Assembly: GCA_030549495.1 (NCBI GenBank)
Contig: JAUIRK010001010.1
Coordinates: 454,001 to 518,000, forward strand
DNA: 64,000 bases
Source: Nectonema munidae
Taxonomy: Eukaryota; Nematomorpha; Nectonematoida; Nectonematidae
Reading direction: 5' to 3'
Part shown: piece after piece, positions 23,798-34,279 of the stretch
Position numbering within the stretch: the stretch's first letter is position 1
Layout of the letters: each line of letters begins with the position of its first letter
The notes under the pieces: generated by a model
What the model saw: the letters and a program-made list of their open reading frames with translations, nothing else
The model's database searches: none
What the model was told of the DNA's origin: nothing
Program-made: the position numbers and the translations under genes

Positions 23798-24525
23798 ACA
23801 TGCTGCGTATTTTCTATTCTCCACAGACACACTCTATTTCCTTTAGGTTAACTTTTCCCCATGCCAATTCTTCATATCCTTTGTAATCAGAGATCTAAAT
23901 TTGAACAAATAATCCTAATAATAGGCTTTTTCGCATGACAATATCTCTTCATTTGTCTATCGTACAAATTGTGAAAATGAATAGTATACACTACTTTTAG
24001 TTTTGCTAGTTGTCTTTAAACTTGACCTTTAAGATTTCTCCCTTTCAAAAGTCACAACAGAAATGAAGATTTCCAATATATTCTTGAATATAAAACATGT
24101 TCCAAAAGTTATCAAAAAAATTGAATATTTTTTATTTTTCAAAAAAACGGATGTCTGAACAGAATTTTAGAAAAATTTTAAATTTATCATATTTCCCATT
24201 TTAATACCTAATTTTAAAGGAAATTTAATACTGATTATCAAAATATATATAAATTGTAACTTTTTATTTATTGAAATACTTTTTTGCGCATTTAAACTTA
24301 AAAAATTAGAAGAATCGCAACTTTGGTAAGAAATCATTCAATCCATTACAAATAAATTGCATATTTGAATTCAAAGTATCAAATTTTTAAAAATCTTTAT
24401 AAGTTGAAGAGGGGATTTGAAGGAACATCAATATGTATAATTATGACGCCACTCTTTATATTTTTTAATTGATAAAATGGTATTTTGAAATTTATGATTA
24501 GCGGATTTTAGTAGAAGTCTCTCGT
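23798..24525. other. AT-rich intergenic, no gene seen
   Basis: No frames, repeats or RNA signatures could be supported. Confidence 0.4.
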
Positions 24526-24533
24526 GTGTAAAC

Positions 24534-25354
24534 TGGGCCCTCGCGGGTTTTTCGGGGCACCCACCCACGGGGCGGACGCGGGTTGTTCACAGCAATTCTT
24601 TTGCGGAGCGGGTTTTATTATTATAGAGCGGACAATTTGTAGGTTACCCGCACTGACTTCTGTGCTTGTTAAATTGAGGGCGTGCGTGTTAGCCTGTATG
24701 GAAAAAGCTTATTTATGTGTTACATATATTGGAAATTGAGAAAGTAGTATATGAAGTGGAATCGTAATTGAAATGAATGAAAGAATCGTTATTCCATGGA
24801 TTTCGAAATTGGAAAAGCATTGCCAATTTAAAGAAAAAGATACTGAAGCTATGTTCTCTTTGAAAACTAATTGTTTAAAAACACTAAATGAAAAATTTAT
24901 TCCTAATCTGTTGCATTTTTTTAATCAATCAAAATAAAAATTAATGCATTGACTTTGCGCATCTGATCAGCAACTTGTCTTAGATTATGCTTCTAAGCAA
25001 CTTTGCAACTTTTCTTCACGAATGACGACTACAATAGTTGCGACTTGTTGCCAAATTACACTTCATTCTACAAAAAGGCCATGAACCATATCTGTTAATT
25101 TGGTGATGAAATTGAGGAAGTTTCATAACATAATTCAAAAGTTTTACTACTGTTTTAAATTGGTGGAAAGAAAATTGCTTAACTTTTGTGCGCGAAATAT
25201 CTTATCCACTATGGTAAATATTTTTTGCGTTGTTCCATGCGAATATGCAAGAAATGAGATGCGTGGCGGGAGGGCGGGTGCAAACTAACATAATGCTGAT
25301 ACAATCCGTGGTGAGGAGGGGCGGGCAAGTTTTTGCAACGCGCGCTGAGCTCTA
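24534..25354. mobile_element. Non-autonomous hAT-type element, perfect 8-bp duplication
   Basis: GTGTAAAC is present immediately outside both ends (24526-24533 and 25355-25362). The left end reads TGGGCCCTCGCGGG. The right end reversed reads TAGAGCTCAGCGCGCG. CG-rich subterminal blocks (GGGGCGGACGCGGG on the left, GGAGGGGCGGGCAAG on the right) resemble those of the 1974-2629 element, so both belong to one family. The interior is AT-rich with no transposase; small frames at 24524-24739 and 25100-25288 are artefacts of the GC-rich ends. Confidence 0.75.
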
Positions 25355-25559
25355 GTGTAAACATCGATACACTGTAGATACAAGTATTGATGAAGGCATA
25401 TTAAAATTTTAATTGAGCGGGAATATCTCATGTATAAAACATTATTTTAGGCTTTTCAAACTTATTAATCTATAATCCTCAAATATTTATATTTTCAAAA
25501 CTTTCAATAACCAATATCGACCCATTATTAAATTGGACTGTACCGAGCTTTTACATTTT

Positions 25560-26012
25560 AGTGAAAATAATTTTTCTCATTTTTTCCAATTTATCTTAAA
25601 TAACCTACATATGATGGTTTATATTTCTTGACTCGGATTTTGAATTTAAAGTTTGTAAATATCTGACAGTGTTAATAAAATTTGTGGTTTAAGTCTGAAA
25701 ACTATCTCCAAAAATATTCTCTCTAATTTTACATGATATATATGTTTTATATCAAATCAACCATGCTAGTTTCATTTCTGAATTCAGTTTTCCCATTAAT
25801 ATTTGCAAGTGTCAATCAAATGTGCGGTTTACGTCTTATGTCTACAGAAATGTTTGAAATTTAAATAATATATCCGTTTTTATACAAAATTGACGATTCT
25901 GGTTACATTTTTGGACTCAGTTTTCGCATTTAGGGTTTGAAAATATACGAAAGCTTCTATCAGATTCGAGGTTTACGTTTAAAAACTATCTCCAAAAATA
26001 TTTTCAAAATTT
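25560..26012 (+). repeat. Array A tandem repeats, copy split by a MULE
   Basis: About three units of roughly 150 bp. Each unit has a TGGTTTACGTCT-type block (AAATTTGCGGTTTAC in better copies), then CTCCAAAAATATTCTC, then TATATGTTTTATATCAAATC, then TTTCATTTCTGAATTCAG. The same unit is found at 36050-37050 (same orientation) and 43195-44215 (inverted). The array stops exactly where the MULE terminal repeats begin at 26015, and its expected tail resumes at 27180. Confidence 0.75.
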
Positions 26013-26189
26013 TGATGACATTTCATCACCCAACATTTCATCACACGTCATTTCATGACCCGACATTTCATCATACGACATTTCATAACATAAAAGTTTT
26101 ATGGATTATGGAAAGGTTTAAGATTATGGGGTGTCTAACTATCTATGTAGTTCTCCTCTCGATTGGAAATAGTATACAGAAAAAGTCAA

Positions 26190-26345
26190 CATAATACGCA
26201 GAAAGCGATAATATGTATTATATATTGTATATATGATATATAAAAGCAATCATCTTCTTATAAAAAATGTACCATGATGAAGTTCTTGACAGAAAGCAGT
26301 TTAGCATTAATTTACTTATAAAAACTGTACCATGATGAAGTACCT
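26190..26345. repeat. Short direct repeat inside the MULE
   Basis: CTTATAAAAAATGTACCATG and CTTATAAAAACTGTACCATG lie about 60 bp apart, each followed by ATGAAGT. A third partial copy (AATGTACC) follows. An AT-rich near-palindrome (26214-26245) precedes them. Confidence 0.6.
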
Positions 26346-26689
26346 AAATGTACCCTAATTTTCTTATGATTTCTTTTCAGAATAGTTTCTTTACTTGAAT
26401 ATTCTAATTTAGTTATTTTTCAGTGCCGTTTTAATCTTTAAATTATATTATCTTCTTATTTTATTTTGAATGGAGAAACTTCTAAAGGAAAAAAATAGCA
26501 ATATTTAACAATTGCGAATATTATAAACATAAAAAAATGAAGGTACTTCTATACGTTGGAGATGCGCAGAGTACCAAAGAAAAAGATGCGCTGCATTCAT
26601 TACAACTTTAGGAACTCGTGTAATCTCTCTTCCTAAGGTTGAGCATTCACATTTCTTAGATAGAGAAAAAAGAAAGCAATTCATAAAAT

Positions 26690-27007
26690 GAAAAGTTCAA
26701 TGAAAGAAATCGCGCCACCTCCTATTATGGTTGTAGGAGAACTTTGTCAAAATTTAAGAAATGAAACTATGAGGAGGTTTCCAAAAAGCCAAGTCTTCTA
26801 CGAACCTTGCAACGTTCTAGTAAAAGTTTTGAAATTTGTCCGACTTTGCCTACTTCATTGAATTTTGAAATTCCTAACAATTTTCGTGAATTTTTATTGT
26901 ATCATTCTGGGATTCATGATACAGAAAGATTTCTTCTTTTTGGACATGGAGAGACGCTAGCTGCCTTATCTCGTGCGGATATATGGATAGGAGATGGAAC
27001 TTTCTAA
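26690..27007 (+). pseudogene. MULE transposase fragment, FLYWCH-associated type
   Basis: The plus strand reads KMKSSMKEIAPPPIMVVGEL near 26690. In a second frame it reads TLQRSSKSFEICPTLPTSLN, then LNFEIPNNFREFLLYHSGIH, then ERFLLFGHGETLAALSRADI, and ends DIWIGDGTF. This matches the linker between the FLYWCH finger and the transposase core of a common animal MULE family; the Asp of the GDGTF motif is normally the first catalytic acid. The frame stops right after this motif and the rest of the catalytic domain is deleted. Neither the FLYWCH finger nor the second and third acids are present, so the copy is inactive. Confidence 0.65.
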
Positions 27008-27179
27008 GTTTTATTTTATATTAAAAATTTGAAAGAGTTTTTATATAATTTTAATAAAAGGTTTTGTTAAGACTATTTACGAGTAAGATAATGAAATTTC
27101 GTATGATGAAATGGCGTGTCATGAAATGTAGGGTGATGAAATGTCGTCTGATGAAATGTCGTGACACGATTTTGTCCTA

Positions 27180-27345
27180 TAATACTTTCTTCAATCATGT
27201 TGAATATGAAATATTTATTTAAAAAAACAAAACCTATTATAAAATCTCTTGAGGATTAGTATGAGAGAAGAAAGCGTGATCAAAAGCAAGAATTAAAAAA
27301 ATATGTATCTCGAATAAATGGAAGATCTACCACAGGGGTTAACAA
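27180..27345 (+). repeat. Array A tail, right of the MULE insertion
   Basis: Matches 37340-37500. Shared blocks include TATTTAAAAAAACAAAACCT, AAAAATATGTATCTCGA-type sequence and AATGGAAGATCTACCA. Together with 25560-26012 it shows that the array A repeat has a defined unique tail and was cut open by the MULE. Confidence 0.7.
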
Positions 27346-27833
27346 TCCTGGGGTCGCCAAGACCTCAAAATAAAAACATTGTCAACTCTTAATTATAAGA
27401 GTTTTTAAGGATATCGAGTTACATATTGGTTGAGGGAGAGTGGATATTTTCTTATCTATTTTTAACAAAGATAAATGAAGAAAAGTACGAAGAAGCGAAA
27501 CCGACAAAAATGATAAATCAAATTTAATTTTCCTATCTTTTAAAGACATAGAGAGAGAGAAGAAAAAAAGCTGTCAAGATTTATTATCTTCATGCCTTTC
27601 TCCAACAATATTAACAAATAATATATACGCTATTTTTATTTTTAAATGAATTTTATCTTTTCTTAATTGTAATTTTTCGTAAGTTTTTTCAGCTTTTATA
27701 TAAATTGTCGATGTGTGTGTTTATATGTGTATGTCTGTGTTATACACACCTAACCTCATGGATGTGAGTTTGGTGGGCAAAAATGGTGGGTAAGTGATTT
27801 AATTCATATTTCATTTCATCAAATTCTTTAGTC
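27346..27833. other. Intergenic with hAT-like end and GT-rich repeat
   Basis: CAGGGGTTAACAATCCTGGG at about 27333 resembles a hAT terminus of the ZBED/Buster kind and may be the left end of the element carrying the gene at 27834. A GT-rich stretch lies at about 27710-27745. Confidence 0.4.
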
Positions 27834-28652
27834 ATGTCCAGAAAACGGGTGTACAAAGAAGAATTTTTTAGAATTGGATTTACGTGTCTCATCGATGATG
27901 GAACGGAAAAACCACAATGCGCTGTATGTGCGGAAGTGCTCAGCCACGAGTCGCTTAAAGAAAATAGACTCAAGGGCCATCTCGTTGGAACACCCCCTCT
28001 GGCAGAGAAAGATCTTGAGTATTTTAAGAGGAAAAAAGAAGAACTGAAACGTCAGCGGTTAGACAACTCTATGCACATGGGAGTGAATACGGTTCAACAA
28101 CCAACACTTGCATCTTATCATGTTGCAAAAAAATTGCTAAGTGTACCACACACAATTGGAGAAAAGTTAGCAAAGCCCGCAGCACTTGATATAGTTTGTA
28201 CCACCCTTGGAGATGCGGAAGTGAAAAAATTGAAGTTATTCCACTGTCAGATAACAGAATCAATCGAAGAATTTAAGAGATGTCGCAAAACAAAGAACAG
28301 GTAGTGGCTGCCATAAAGGAGAGTGGAAAATTTAGCTTGGAGTTGGATAAGTCAACTGATGTCTGTGACGATGCTCAAGTCTTGGTATATGCGTGGTACC
28401 AAGGGAAGAGTACATTGAAGAAAACTTTCTGTTCTGTAAATCACTAGAGGCAACAACAACAGTTGAAGATCTTTTCAAGTTGATTGATAGTTTCATCAAA
28501 GAAAAATGGGATCAGTGATGCAGTGTGTGCTCGGATAGAGCACCCGCAACTAAAAGCTAAGGTTGACGCTTTGGCTGCTAACTTGGCACTTTTCAAGACT
28601 GAACCACGAATAGAGAAACTTAGCAACATGATTCAAGCCGACTCCAAATAAA
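27834..28652 (+). pseudogene. ZBED/Buster-type hAT transposase, internally deleted
   Basis: The first 156 codons are intact and start MSRKRVYKEEFFRIGFTCL. A BED zinc finger follows (CAVCAEVLSHESL, then RLKGHLVGTPPLAEKD; the expected His-x4-His is altered), then DLEYFKRKKEELKRQ and LASYHVAKKLLSVPHTIGEK, as in ZBED5/FAM200-like proteins of Buster hAT origin. After a frame change comes the start of the catalytic domain: GKFSLELDKSTDVCDDAQVL, with the first Asp, then ENFLFCKSLEATTTVEDLF. The copy then jumps to a C-terminal tail, TEPRIEKLSNMIQADSK, so most of the catalytic domain and the dimerisation region are missing. It looks like a deleted transposon copy, but the intact N-terminal ORF could in principle be expressed. 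Confidence 0.75.
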
Positions 28653-28659
28653 ATTAATT

Positions 28660-29758
28660 TACCACTTCACACCTTTAGCTTGTTTTTTAAAGAATGTGAC
28701 AGAATATTATTCCAGAAGTGGTTGTTTTAATTAATGTCAAGTTTTAAATTCACCATGCTGTGAATATAATAAAATTTAATGATGTTAATTTTGTCTTTCA
28801 GAACCTTAGAGCACCTCTCTTCAAAATATATTCATTACAATTGTCTTCCTTTATTTTTACAGCCAGCTAATCATATGTAGTCAACTGTTTAATTTCCAAA
28901 GCATTAATTTTTTGTTGTGTAATTTTTGTGCATGCGGGTATATTTGCCATCAAAAAGAATGTTTTTATATTTATTTAAAGATCTTTCATCGCCGGGCCTG
29001 ATATAATTGGCTACCAGTGGCGTATCGTAAGGTTGGATGTAAGGCGTAAGTAATTTCAAAAATTGAATAACTTAAAATTTTATGGTAAAAACAGCAAACT
29101 AAACATTTATTTATATATAAGCGACGTTCTTCCCTTTTGGAGCAAAAATCGTGCTTGATAAGAATTCTTTACTTTCTTTATCGTGGAAAAGTGGATTTTT
29201 TATTACTTAGTTGAAATCAAAGATTTAATGGCTGTTATTCGTAACTTTTGACAGCGCCCACAGGAATTTTAAAACGCCCCCTTGAAAGAGGTACTACCCA
29301 CTTTGGGAAACACAGTCACATTCCGTCGATTCCTCTAAAATAATACAGTCATTAAAAAGTTAAATGAGTATGGCTGATGAGCGTTGATAAGTTGTTTAAA
29401 CTTTGTTTACGAATCAATAGGAATTGCTGGGGAAAAATAAATTAAAATTTATTTTAATTATATTTCTTGGTTGAATTATAAAAGTGATGAATCTTGAAAA
29501 AAAGAAACAAAAGGCAAAATTAACTGTCTTAAATCGCAATATGTCAACTTATGTATCCAAAAAATCCTCTATTTCGTTTATAACCGAAAAATACTAATTT
29601 ATCTTGCAGCAAAAATTATAACTAAAAAGTTAGCCAAAAAGTTATGAATAAGACTGAAATTTAGGAATTTTGAAATACGAAAAATGAATGAGTAAAAGAT
29701 AGAGTATGAGAGGAATCAAAATACTAAAATTTTTAGAAGCGGAATATTCTAATGCAGA
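28660..29758. other. Intergenic with a lone hAT-like end
   Basis: No gene seen. At 29265-29320 the inverse of CTGTGTTTCCCAAAGTGGG, followed by AGTACCTCTTTCAAGGGGG, matches a widespread hAT terminus. No left partner was identified; GGCTACCAGTGGCGTATCG at about 29010 is a weak candidate. Confidence 0.4.
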
Positions 29759-30010
29759 AGAGATGTATCGGCAGTGAAATTTTTTATATCGGCGGATATC
29801 AAATTTGACATCCTAGTGGATGCGGATGTGAGAATTAATTTTCTAGCGAATGAGAATGCGGGTATCATAATTGCTATTCTAAGCAACCGCAAGTTTTATT
29901 CTTCTTAAAAATTGAAAAATTTGCTGTATAGAAAAAAGAAAAATGTTTGAAAATTGCGAATGTTGAATCTTAAATGATCCGCAGATGAGGATGTTAAGAG
30001 CATGTAAAAA
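29759..30010. mobile_element. MITE, TAGAGATGTATC family, right end lost
   Basis: Begins AGAGATGTATCGGC. It continues GCGGATATCAAATTTGACATC, then TAGTGGATGCGGATG, and ends with GATCCGCAGATGAGGATG. The right terminal GATACATCTCTA is absent. The interior matches 18955-19308 over about 200 bp. Confidence 0.6.
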
Positions 30011-30449
30011 AGGGATAATGCGTTTGTTTAGTTACTACATATCAAAAGAGTATGGATTGAGTGACATCTAGGGATACAAATTCTATTTTATTCATTTCAT
30101 TTACAATTTCGTGTATCATATTTAGATGTGCTTTTATGCATAACTTGCTAAAACAAACTCATTTGTAAAAAATATTTAAAAAAGTTCAGCCATCAGTCCA
30201 AATTTTGAAAATATATAATAAACTGATACAGCCGTTCGTGAATTATATCGTATATTGTTTATGTTGGTTAGGATTTAGTGAGTTATTACGATGTTTGCAT
30301 ATACCCTGAAACAAATTATAACTGTAGCAGTGAAAATTATCTTTGGAAGAGGACGTGTTGGGGAGATGAAAACACAAATTAGAAATCTTTACATATTCAT
30401 TGTTTCTCTTTTTTTAATTTTGACAACGACCAATTTGATCACAGAGAGG
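30011..30449. other. AT-rich intergenic, no gene seen
   Basis: Nothing recognised on either strand. Confidence 0.4.
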
Positions 30450-30826
30450 TCATCTGCTGTCTAAGAAGCCTCACTAGCCAGCAGATCCGAATGCCACACA
30501 AGGAGCAGATTATTGCTCGCTACCAATTTTTTGGGAAACCAATTAAAGGCAGAAAAGGAAGAGTGGCAGATTTATCAAACGAGGTGATACTACTGTGGAG
30601 AAATAAACTGAATTTTAGAATTATTTCAGAGCAAGCTATAAGATCCAAGCTTGAACACGTGATTAATTAATATGATAAATGTTCAAAAAAAATTAGGGCT
30701 AATGTTAGAAATCACCAAAGTCCAAGGTGAATTGCTCAATGCTAATGACAAATAGCTGAAGTCCTTGCAACTCTAATTCAAGCCAACGTAAGTTATTCGA
30801 CCGGTCCATTCTTTTAAAGAGTAAAA

Positions 30827-30960
30827 CGATAGTGAAGATAATAGAGTTGCCCAAAGTAATGTCGTTTACACCTGTTACACAACGCTGCAGCAAAAGAAAA
30901 AGAAGAGTACAACGATAGTGAAGATGATAGAGTTGTCCAAAGTAATGTCGTTTACACCTC
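30827..30960. repeat. Direct duplication of ~85 bp within copy 2
   Basis: AACGATAGTGAAGATAATAG and the following GTTGCCCAAAGTAATGTCG at 30827-30875 recur at 30912-30960 with two or three differences. The period is 85 bp. It is probably a local tandem duplication in the variable linker of the transposase. Confidence 0.8.
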
Positions 30961-31379
30961 CACAAGGAAGCACAACAAATCAGCAATATCAATGTGACAA
31001 ACTGGAACAAAAAAACATCAAAAATCTGCAAAAGTTGTCAGAAGAGGGTATGGATATCCCAGCGCTTAGTCAACAAGGAATTTAGAAAGCACTCTTCAAT
31101 AAAGCTGATGAAATAAAGAAAGACTTGATCGTTACGCTACGTAATCAAACATGGAGCCTGCATTTCAATGGAAAATATTAATAAAAATGAACATCAAAAC
31201 AAATGAAAACAAGATTGTTGCTCTGAATTTGTGTGTTGGCGAGGCTACGACCATTCCACGAGGATTGAAAAGCGTTTAGGAAAAATTATACTTAGGGACC
31301 ACAATCTCAATGATTATTATTGGTGATACCACAAGTGTGAATAAAAGACAAAAAAATGGTAAAGGTAGGAGGGCAGTGT

Positions 31380-31506
31380 TTTCATCTAGAAGGCACAATT
31401 GCGTAGCTTGTATCAAACTATGCGGAAAGTAGGCTTGGTGCGGGTTCGAACCCAAAACCTCGAGTTATCGAAACCCAGTATCTAACCAACTTTACCCACG
31501 CCCTCA
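31380..31506 (-). repeat. tRNA-derived SINE
   Basis: On the minus strand the head reads GGGCGTGGGTAAAGTTGG, then TTAGATACTGGG. A perfect B-box-like GGGTTCGAACCC lies at 31442-31453, followed by GCACCAAGCC. The A-box-like and B-box-like blocks are spaced as in a tRNA. A unique tail continues to about 31380 with no CCA or poly-A tail visible. It lies inside the transposase gene, so it inserted after that gene. Similar tRNA-like heads lie at 63.8 kb (minus) and 3.3 kb (plus). Confidence 0.55.
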
Positions 31507-31850
31507 GCTCTCGCTTATTCTCAACAAAATAATGGGGTTTTGATTACACTGCAAAAAATGTTTTAGAGCAAAGGCTATGGATAAGTCACAATTTGTGAGC
31601 CTCCAACACAATGTCTCTGAAGATGGTATAGATAAGGCAAATGCAGTCACCTAAACATACATTTTTTTTCGTCAAAGAACTTATGTCAAGTTATACAGAG
31701 CTCCAAGAATCCTTCAAAAAAGGCACCCATGTTTTTATAGATCAAGTTGGCTGGAGAAATGATATGTAGTTTCTGCTTCACTTAACTCATACATATAGGT
31801 TCTTTTATGAAAATGGAAAACTTGCCTTTCATCAAGTTTGAGAAAATTTC

Positions 31851-32675
31851 AAACTTCTGAAATTCCAGATTGAATTGTTTAGCAATTTTAGCCTTTCTTG
31901 TAAATATCTCATCATTCCACTCAAGAACCATCAAAACTGAACATCAGAAGAAGCATTCAATGCTGTTAGCAAGCAATTAAGGTCATAAAAAACTACATGC
32001 CACGTACAAGAACCACATTCCACATGCAAGAACAAGGCAACCACTTCGTTTCATTCTCCCTAACGACTTACCACACGTTGACTATTAACTCATTTTCTTT
32101 ATTGAGTTACACTCTTCAAACGGTTCTAGGATGCAGAATAACGTTAACGTAACAGTTACGAATTGATTATTTTGGATATTTTTCTTTTTTTAGTACATCA
32201 TTCAAAAAAGGTTCTAATTTTTGGAAATCCACCAAAAAGAAACAAAATATAAAAATTTCATAGTTTGTCATGGGTGACTATTTTTGATCATATACCAAAA
32301 AAACGTTGACTTTCAGTTTTCTAAAAAACAGATTCATTGGAAAATGATGCATCAACCCAGGGTGTATTTGCGTTCTTTTTTTTACAACATTCGCAATACG
32401 ATATGATACGAAGGGGTGGTTTTCGAAAGAAAAGGACTTGTTACCTCATCACAATGAATGTAGTTAATCACTACGAATAATATATTGTTTTTCGTACATT
32501 CTTCTTTCTATTCTGATTTCTGTTTTTTTCCCAGATTCTAATATAAAAAATACGAAAGGCGCATTTGGAAAAGGAGACGCCATAGAACTATGAATGATGT
32601 ATATTGAGCGGGATTCTTCAACCTTTTTTACACACGGACAAATTATAATAAAATTATTCTACGGGCTAAAAATTT
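31851..32675. other. Intergenic, no gene seen
   Basis: Possibly includes decayed C-terminal transposase sequence up to about 32000 (an 18-bp direct repeat, CCAC[GA]TACAAGAACCACATT-like, at 31997-32030). Nothing further was supported. Confidence 0.35.
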
Positions 32676-32868
32676 GAGATGTATCGGATGGGAAATTTTT
32701 TGTCTTTAAAAATGGAAACATTTCAAAAAAACGGTGAGGTATATTGGAAGAAGAAAAATGTTTGAATATTGCGGATGCTGATTTTATTGGAGATGGTGAA
32801 ACTTAAATGCCCCACGGATCAAGATTGTTGATAATAATTCGCACCCGCGGATATCCGATACATCTCTA
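32676..32868. mobile_element. MITE, TAGAGATGTATC family, both ends present
   Basis: The left end GAGATGTATCGGAT and right end ATCCGATACATCTCTA are inverted repeats. This is the shortest copy (about 193 bp) and the only one with both termini, so it best defines the family. A clear target duplication was not seen. The interior is non-coding. Confidence 0.65.
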
Positions 32869-32869
32869 C

Positions 32870-33901
32870 TAAAAAAACCATACAATATAAAAATAGAACA
32901 ATCACGATGCTTTAATTTTTGGTAATCGATTTTAAAATATATTCAAATATAAATTATTAGTGAGATATTTGTTGTTGTTTTCCTTCAATTCAAAAACTTG
33001 AAGTGTGATGTAAAGTTTTGGCGCCGAAATCATTTTTGCCAGAGCCTTCTGAGAGTGCAATCGGGTATAAAATTAAAAAAGTACGCTCCCAAAAAATTAA
33101 AGCAAAAAATGCGCCCCATCCTATATTTTTTATCTTCGAGGTGATACAATTTTATATGTTTTTTCAAGGAGCACCCTCACAGAAGCTATGCAAATTTTCA
33201 TAAAAATTGCCCTTCGAAATGAGTTTTCTTGAGTCAATTAAAAACGATCAATATTAAAATTTAGTATGTCTGACAAACGCTATGCTTTGTATATATTTCG
33301 TTGTTTCTTTTTGTTGCTTCTTGTGGTTTTGCCAGGTCACTGATAATCTTACAAGACCTCAAGAGTTTGGGCCGGGGGACAACATCTTTAACTTTTAATT
33401 CCTATCTTCCAAAAATGAAAACTTGAGACAATCCCTCATAATTTCATTCACCATAACGAATTACATTATGAAATATTTACCTCACACAAATTAGAGTTAG
33501 GGACGAGAAATCGTTTAATTAGTAACAAAGATTTAAAATAATCCCTAAAAGTTATATTATTGGGAGTGTTCGGGGATCTCATGTTAAATTTTTTAGCACT
33601 TTTGTTACAAATAATGGAATGTAATTTTTAAATACGTTTTCTAAAAATCAAAAATATTAATTTTGTTGTGTCCGGCAATTTGGTAGAAGCAAATAGGAAC
33701 TTTATTCGAATGTACTCAATTTTGAATTCATTTCAAGTAAATTATGCCCGAGCTAAGAAAATTAAAAAGTTTCAATCTTGAGAAAATATATTTTAAAAAT
33801 GACACTATATTGATACATTAGGTGTTTACAGAAAATGAATGAATAGAATATGGAAAAAGTCTTGTTAAAAGCGCCAAAATATTTATCTAAAAAACATTAA
33901 G
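32870..33901. other. Intergenic 3' of MED31, no further gene
   Basis: The plus-strand frame 33018-33203 (GTG start) lacks any domain or splice context. The first ~100 bp left of 33902 should hold the MED31 3' UTR; only a variant hexamer (GATAAA, minus strand) is visible near 33880. Confidence 0.35.
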
Positions 33902-34264
33902 TCACTTTTTGTCAGAGCTTTGCATAAACTTTTGAAATCGTTTATTTCGGATTTGTTTGCAGTGTTGCCATTGGAGCAGCATTTGTTCTTCGATAAACTT
34001 GGCACATTGAAAGTTAGCAATCTCTGAACAAAAAGTTTCGTGTTGCAGCAAATCCAAAAAGTATAAGGAGTGCGGATAAACTAAAAACCTTGAATATTCC
34101 GCCGTTTTCCAATACAAAAGATACTTGAGATAGTTTTTGAAGTCTTTTCTTTTCAAGAAGCCTCTTTGTGCAAGAAAATGTAAATAATTAGGGTTCGCAA
34201 GAGATTGAACAAACTCTAATTCAACTTGAAACCGAAGCTTTTGGTCTGAAAAAAAGGATGACAT
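33902..34264 (-). CDS. MED31: Mediator complex subunit 31
   Basis: A single uninterrupted 120-codon frame encodes the small, highly conserved subunit of the middle module of Mediator, which links transcription factors to RNA polymerase II in the nucleus. The diagnostic core is plain: FQVELEFVQSLANPNYL (residues about 12-28), FLAQRGFLK, FKNYLKYLLYWKTAEYSRFL (about 43-62), LDLLQHETF and NFQCAKFIEEQMLLQWQH. Length agrees with animal orthologues (about 130 aa in human). The ATG at 34264 gives the usual short N-terminal lead. No intron is present. Some usually invariant positions differ (FCSEIANFQ for the FRxELVNxQ type), suggesting a divergent lineage. The start lies 15 nt after the stop of the 34280-34474 ORF on the same strand. 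Confidence 0.95.
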   Translation of the reverse strand: MSSFFSDQKLRFQVELEFVQSLANPNYLHFLAQRGFLKRKDFKNYLKYLLYWKTAEYSRFLVYPHSLYFLDLLQHETFCSEIANFQCAKFIEEQMLLQWQHCKQIRNKRFQKFMQSSDKK

Positions 34265-34279
34265 GGAAGGGGAAAAGAT

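Larger units (their letters stand above)
26015..27175 (+). mobile_element. Small MULE with repetitive terminal inverted repeats
   Basis: Both ends are built from a repeated GACATTTCATCAC-type motif. The left arm is 26015-26090, and the right arm is 27097-27167 in inverse. Aligned, the two arms agree over about 70 bp with few mismatches (for example CATTTCATGACCCGACATTT against CATTTCATGACACGCCATTT). The interior carries the MULE transposase fragment at 26690-27007. The element sits inside an array A repeat, whose flanks are continuous in the relative at 36-37.5 kb. At about 1.15 kb it is an internally deleted MULE. Confidence 0.75.
30450..31850 (+). pseudogene. DTTxxNTG-family transposase (copy 2), SINE-interrupted
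   Basis: The pieces follow the same order as the better copy at 40.8-42.5 kb. An N-terminal helical domain reads RMPHKEQIIARYQFFGK, then LSNEVILLWRNKLNFRIISE (30490-30640), matching LSLEVLKLWEKLNFPVLSE-type sequence there. The catalytic start is WSLHFNGK-like near 31153, with Asn in place of the first Asp. The second acidic motif, IIGDTTSVNK, is near 31315. The Gln-His motif, SQFVSLQHNVSE (31577), has lost the Cys. WRNDM near 31755 corresponds to WRDDF. A tRNA-derived SINE interrupts the gene between the DTT motif and the LQKMF segment. Many frame changes occur; this is an old copy. Confidence 0.6.

Noticed and set aside
27834-28304. Domesticated ZBED host gene
   Set aside because: The intact N-terminal frame is followed by a frame change and loss of most of the catalytic domain, more like a deleted transposon copy; domestication cannot be shown from sequence alone.
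31380-31506. Possible functional tRNA gene
   Set aside because: B-box is perfect but the acceptor and anticodon arms do not pair by eye and a long tail follows; a SINE explains it better.
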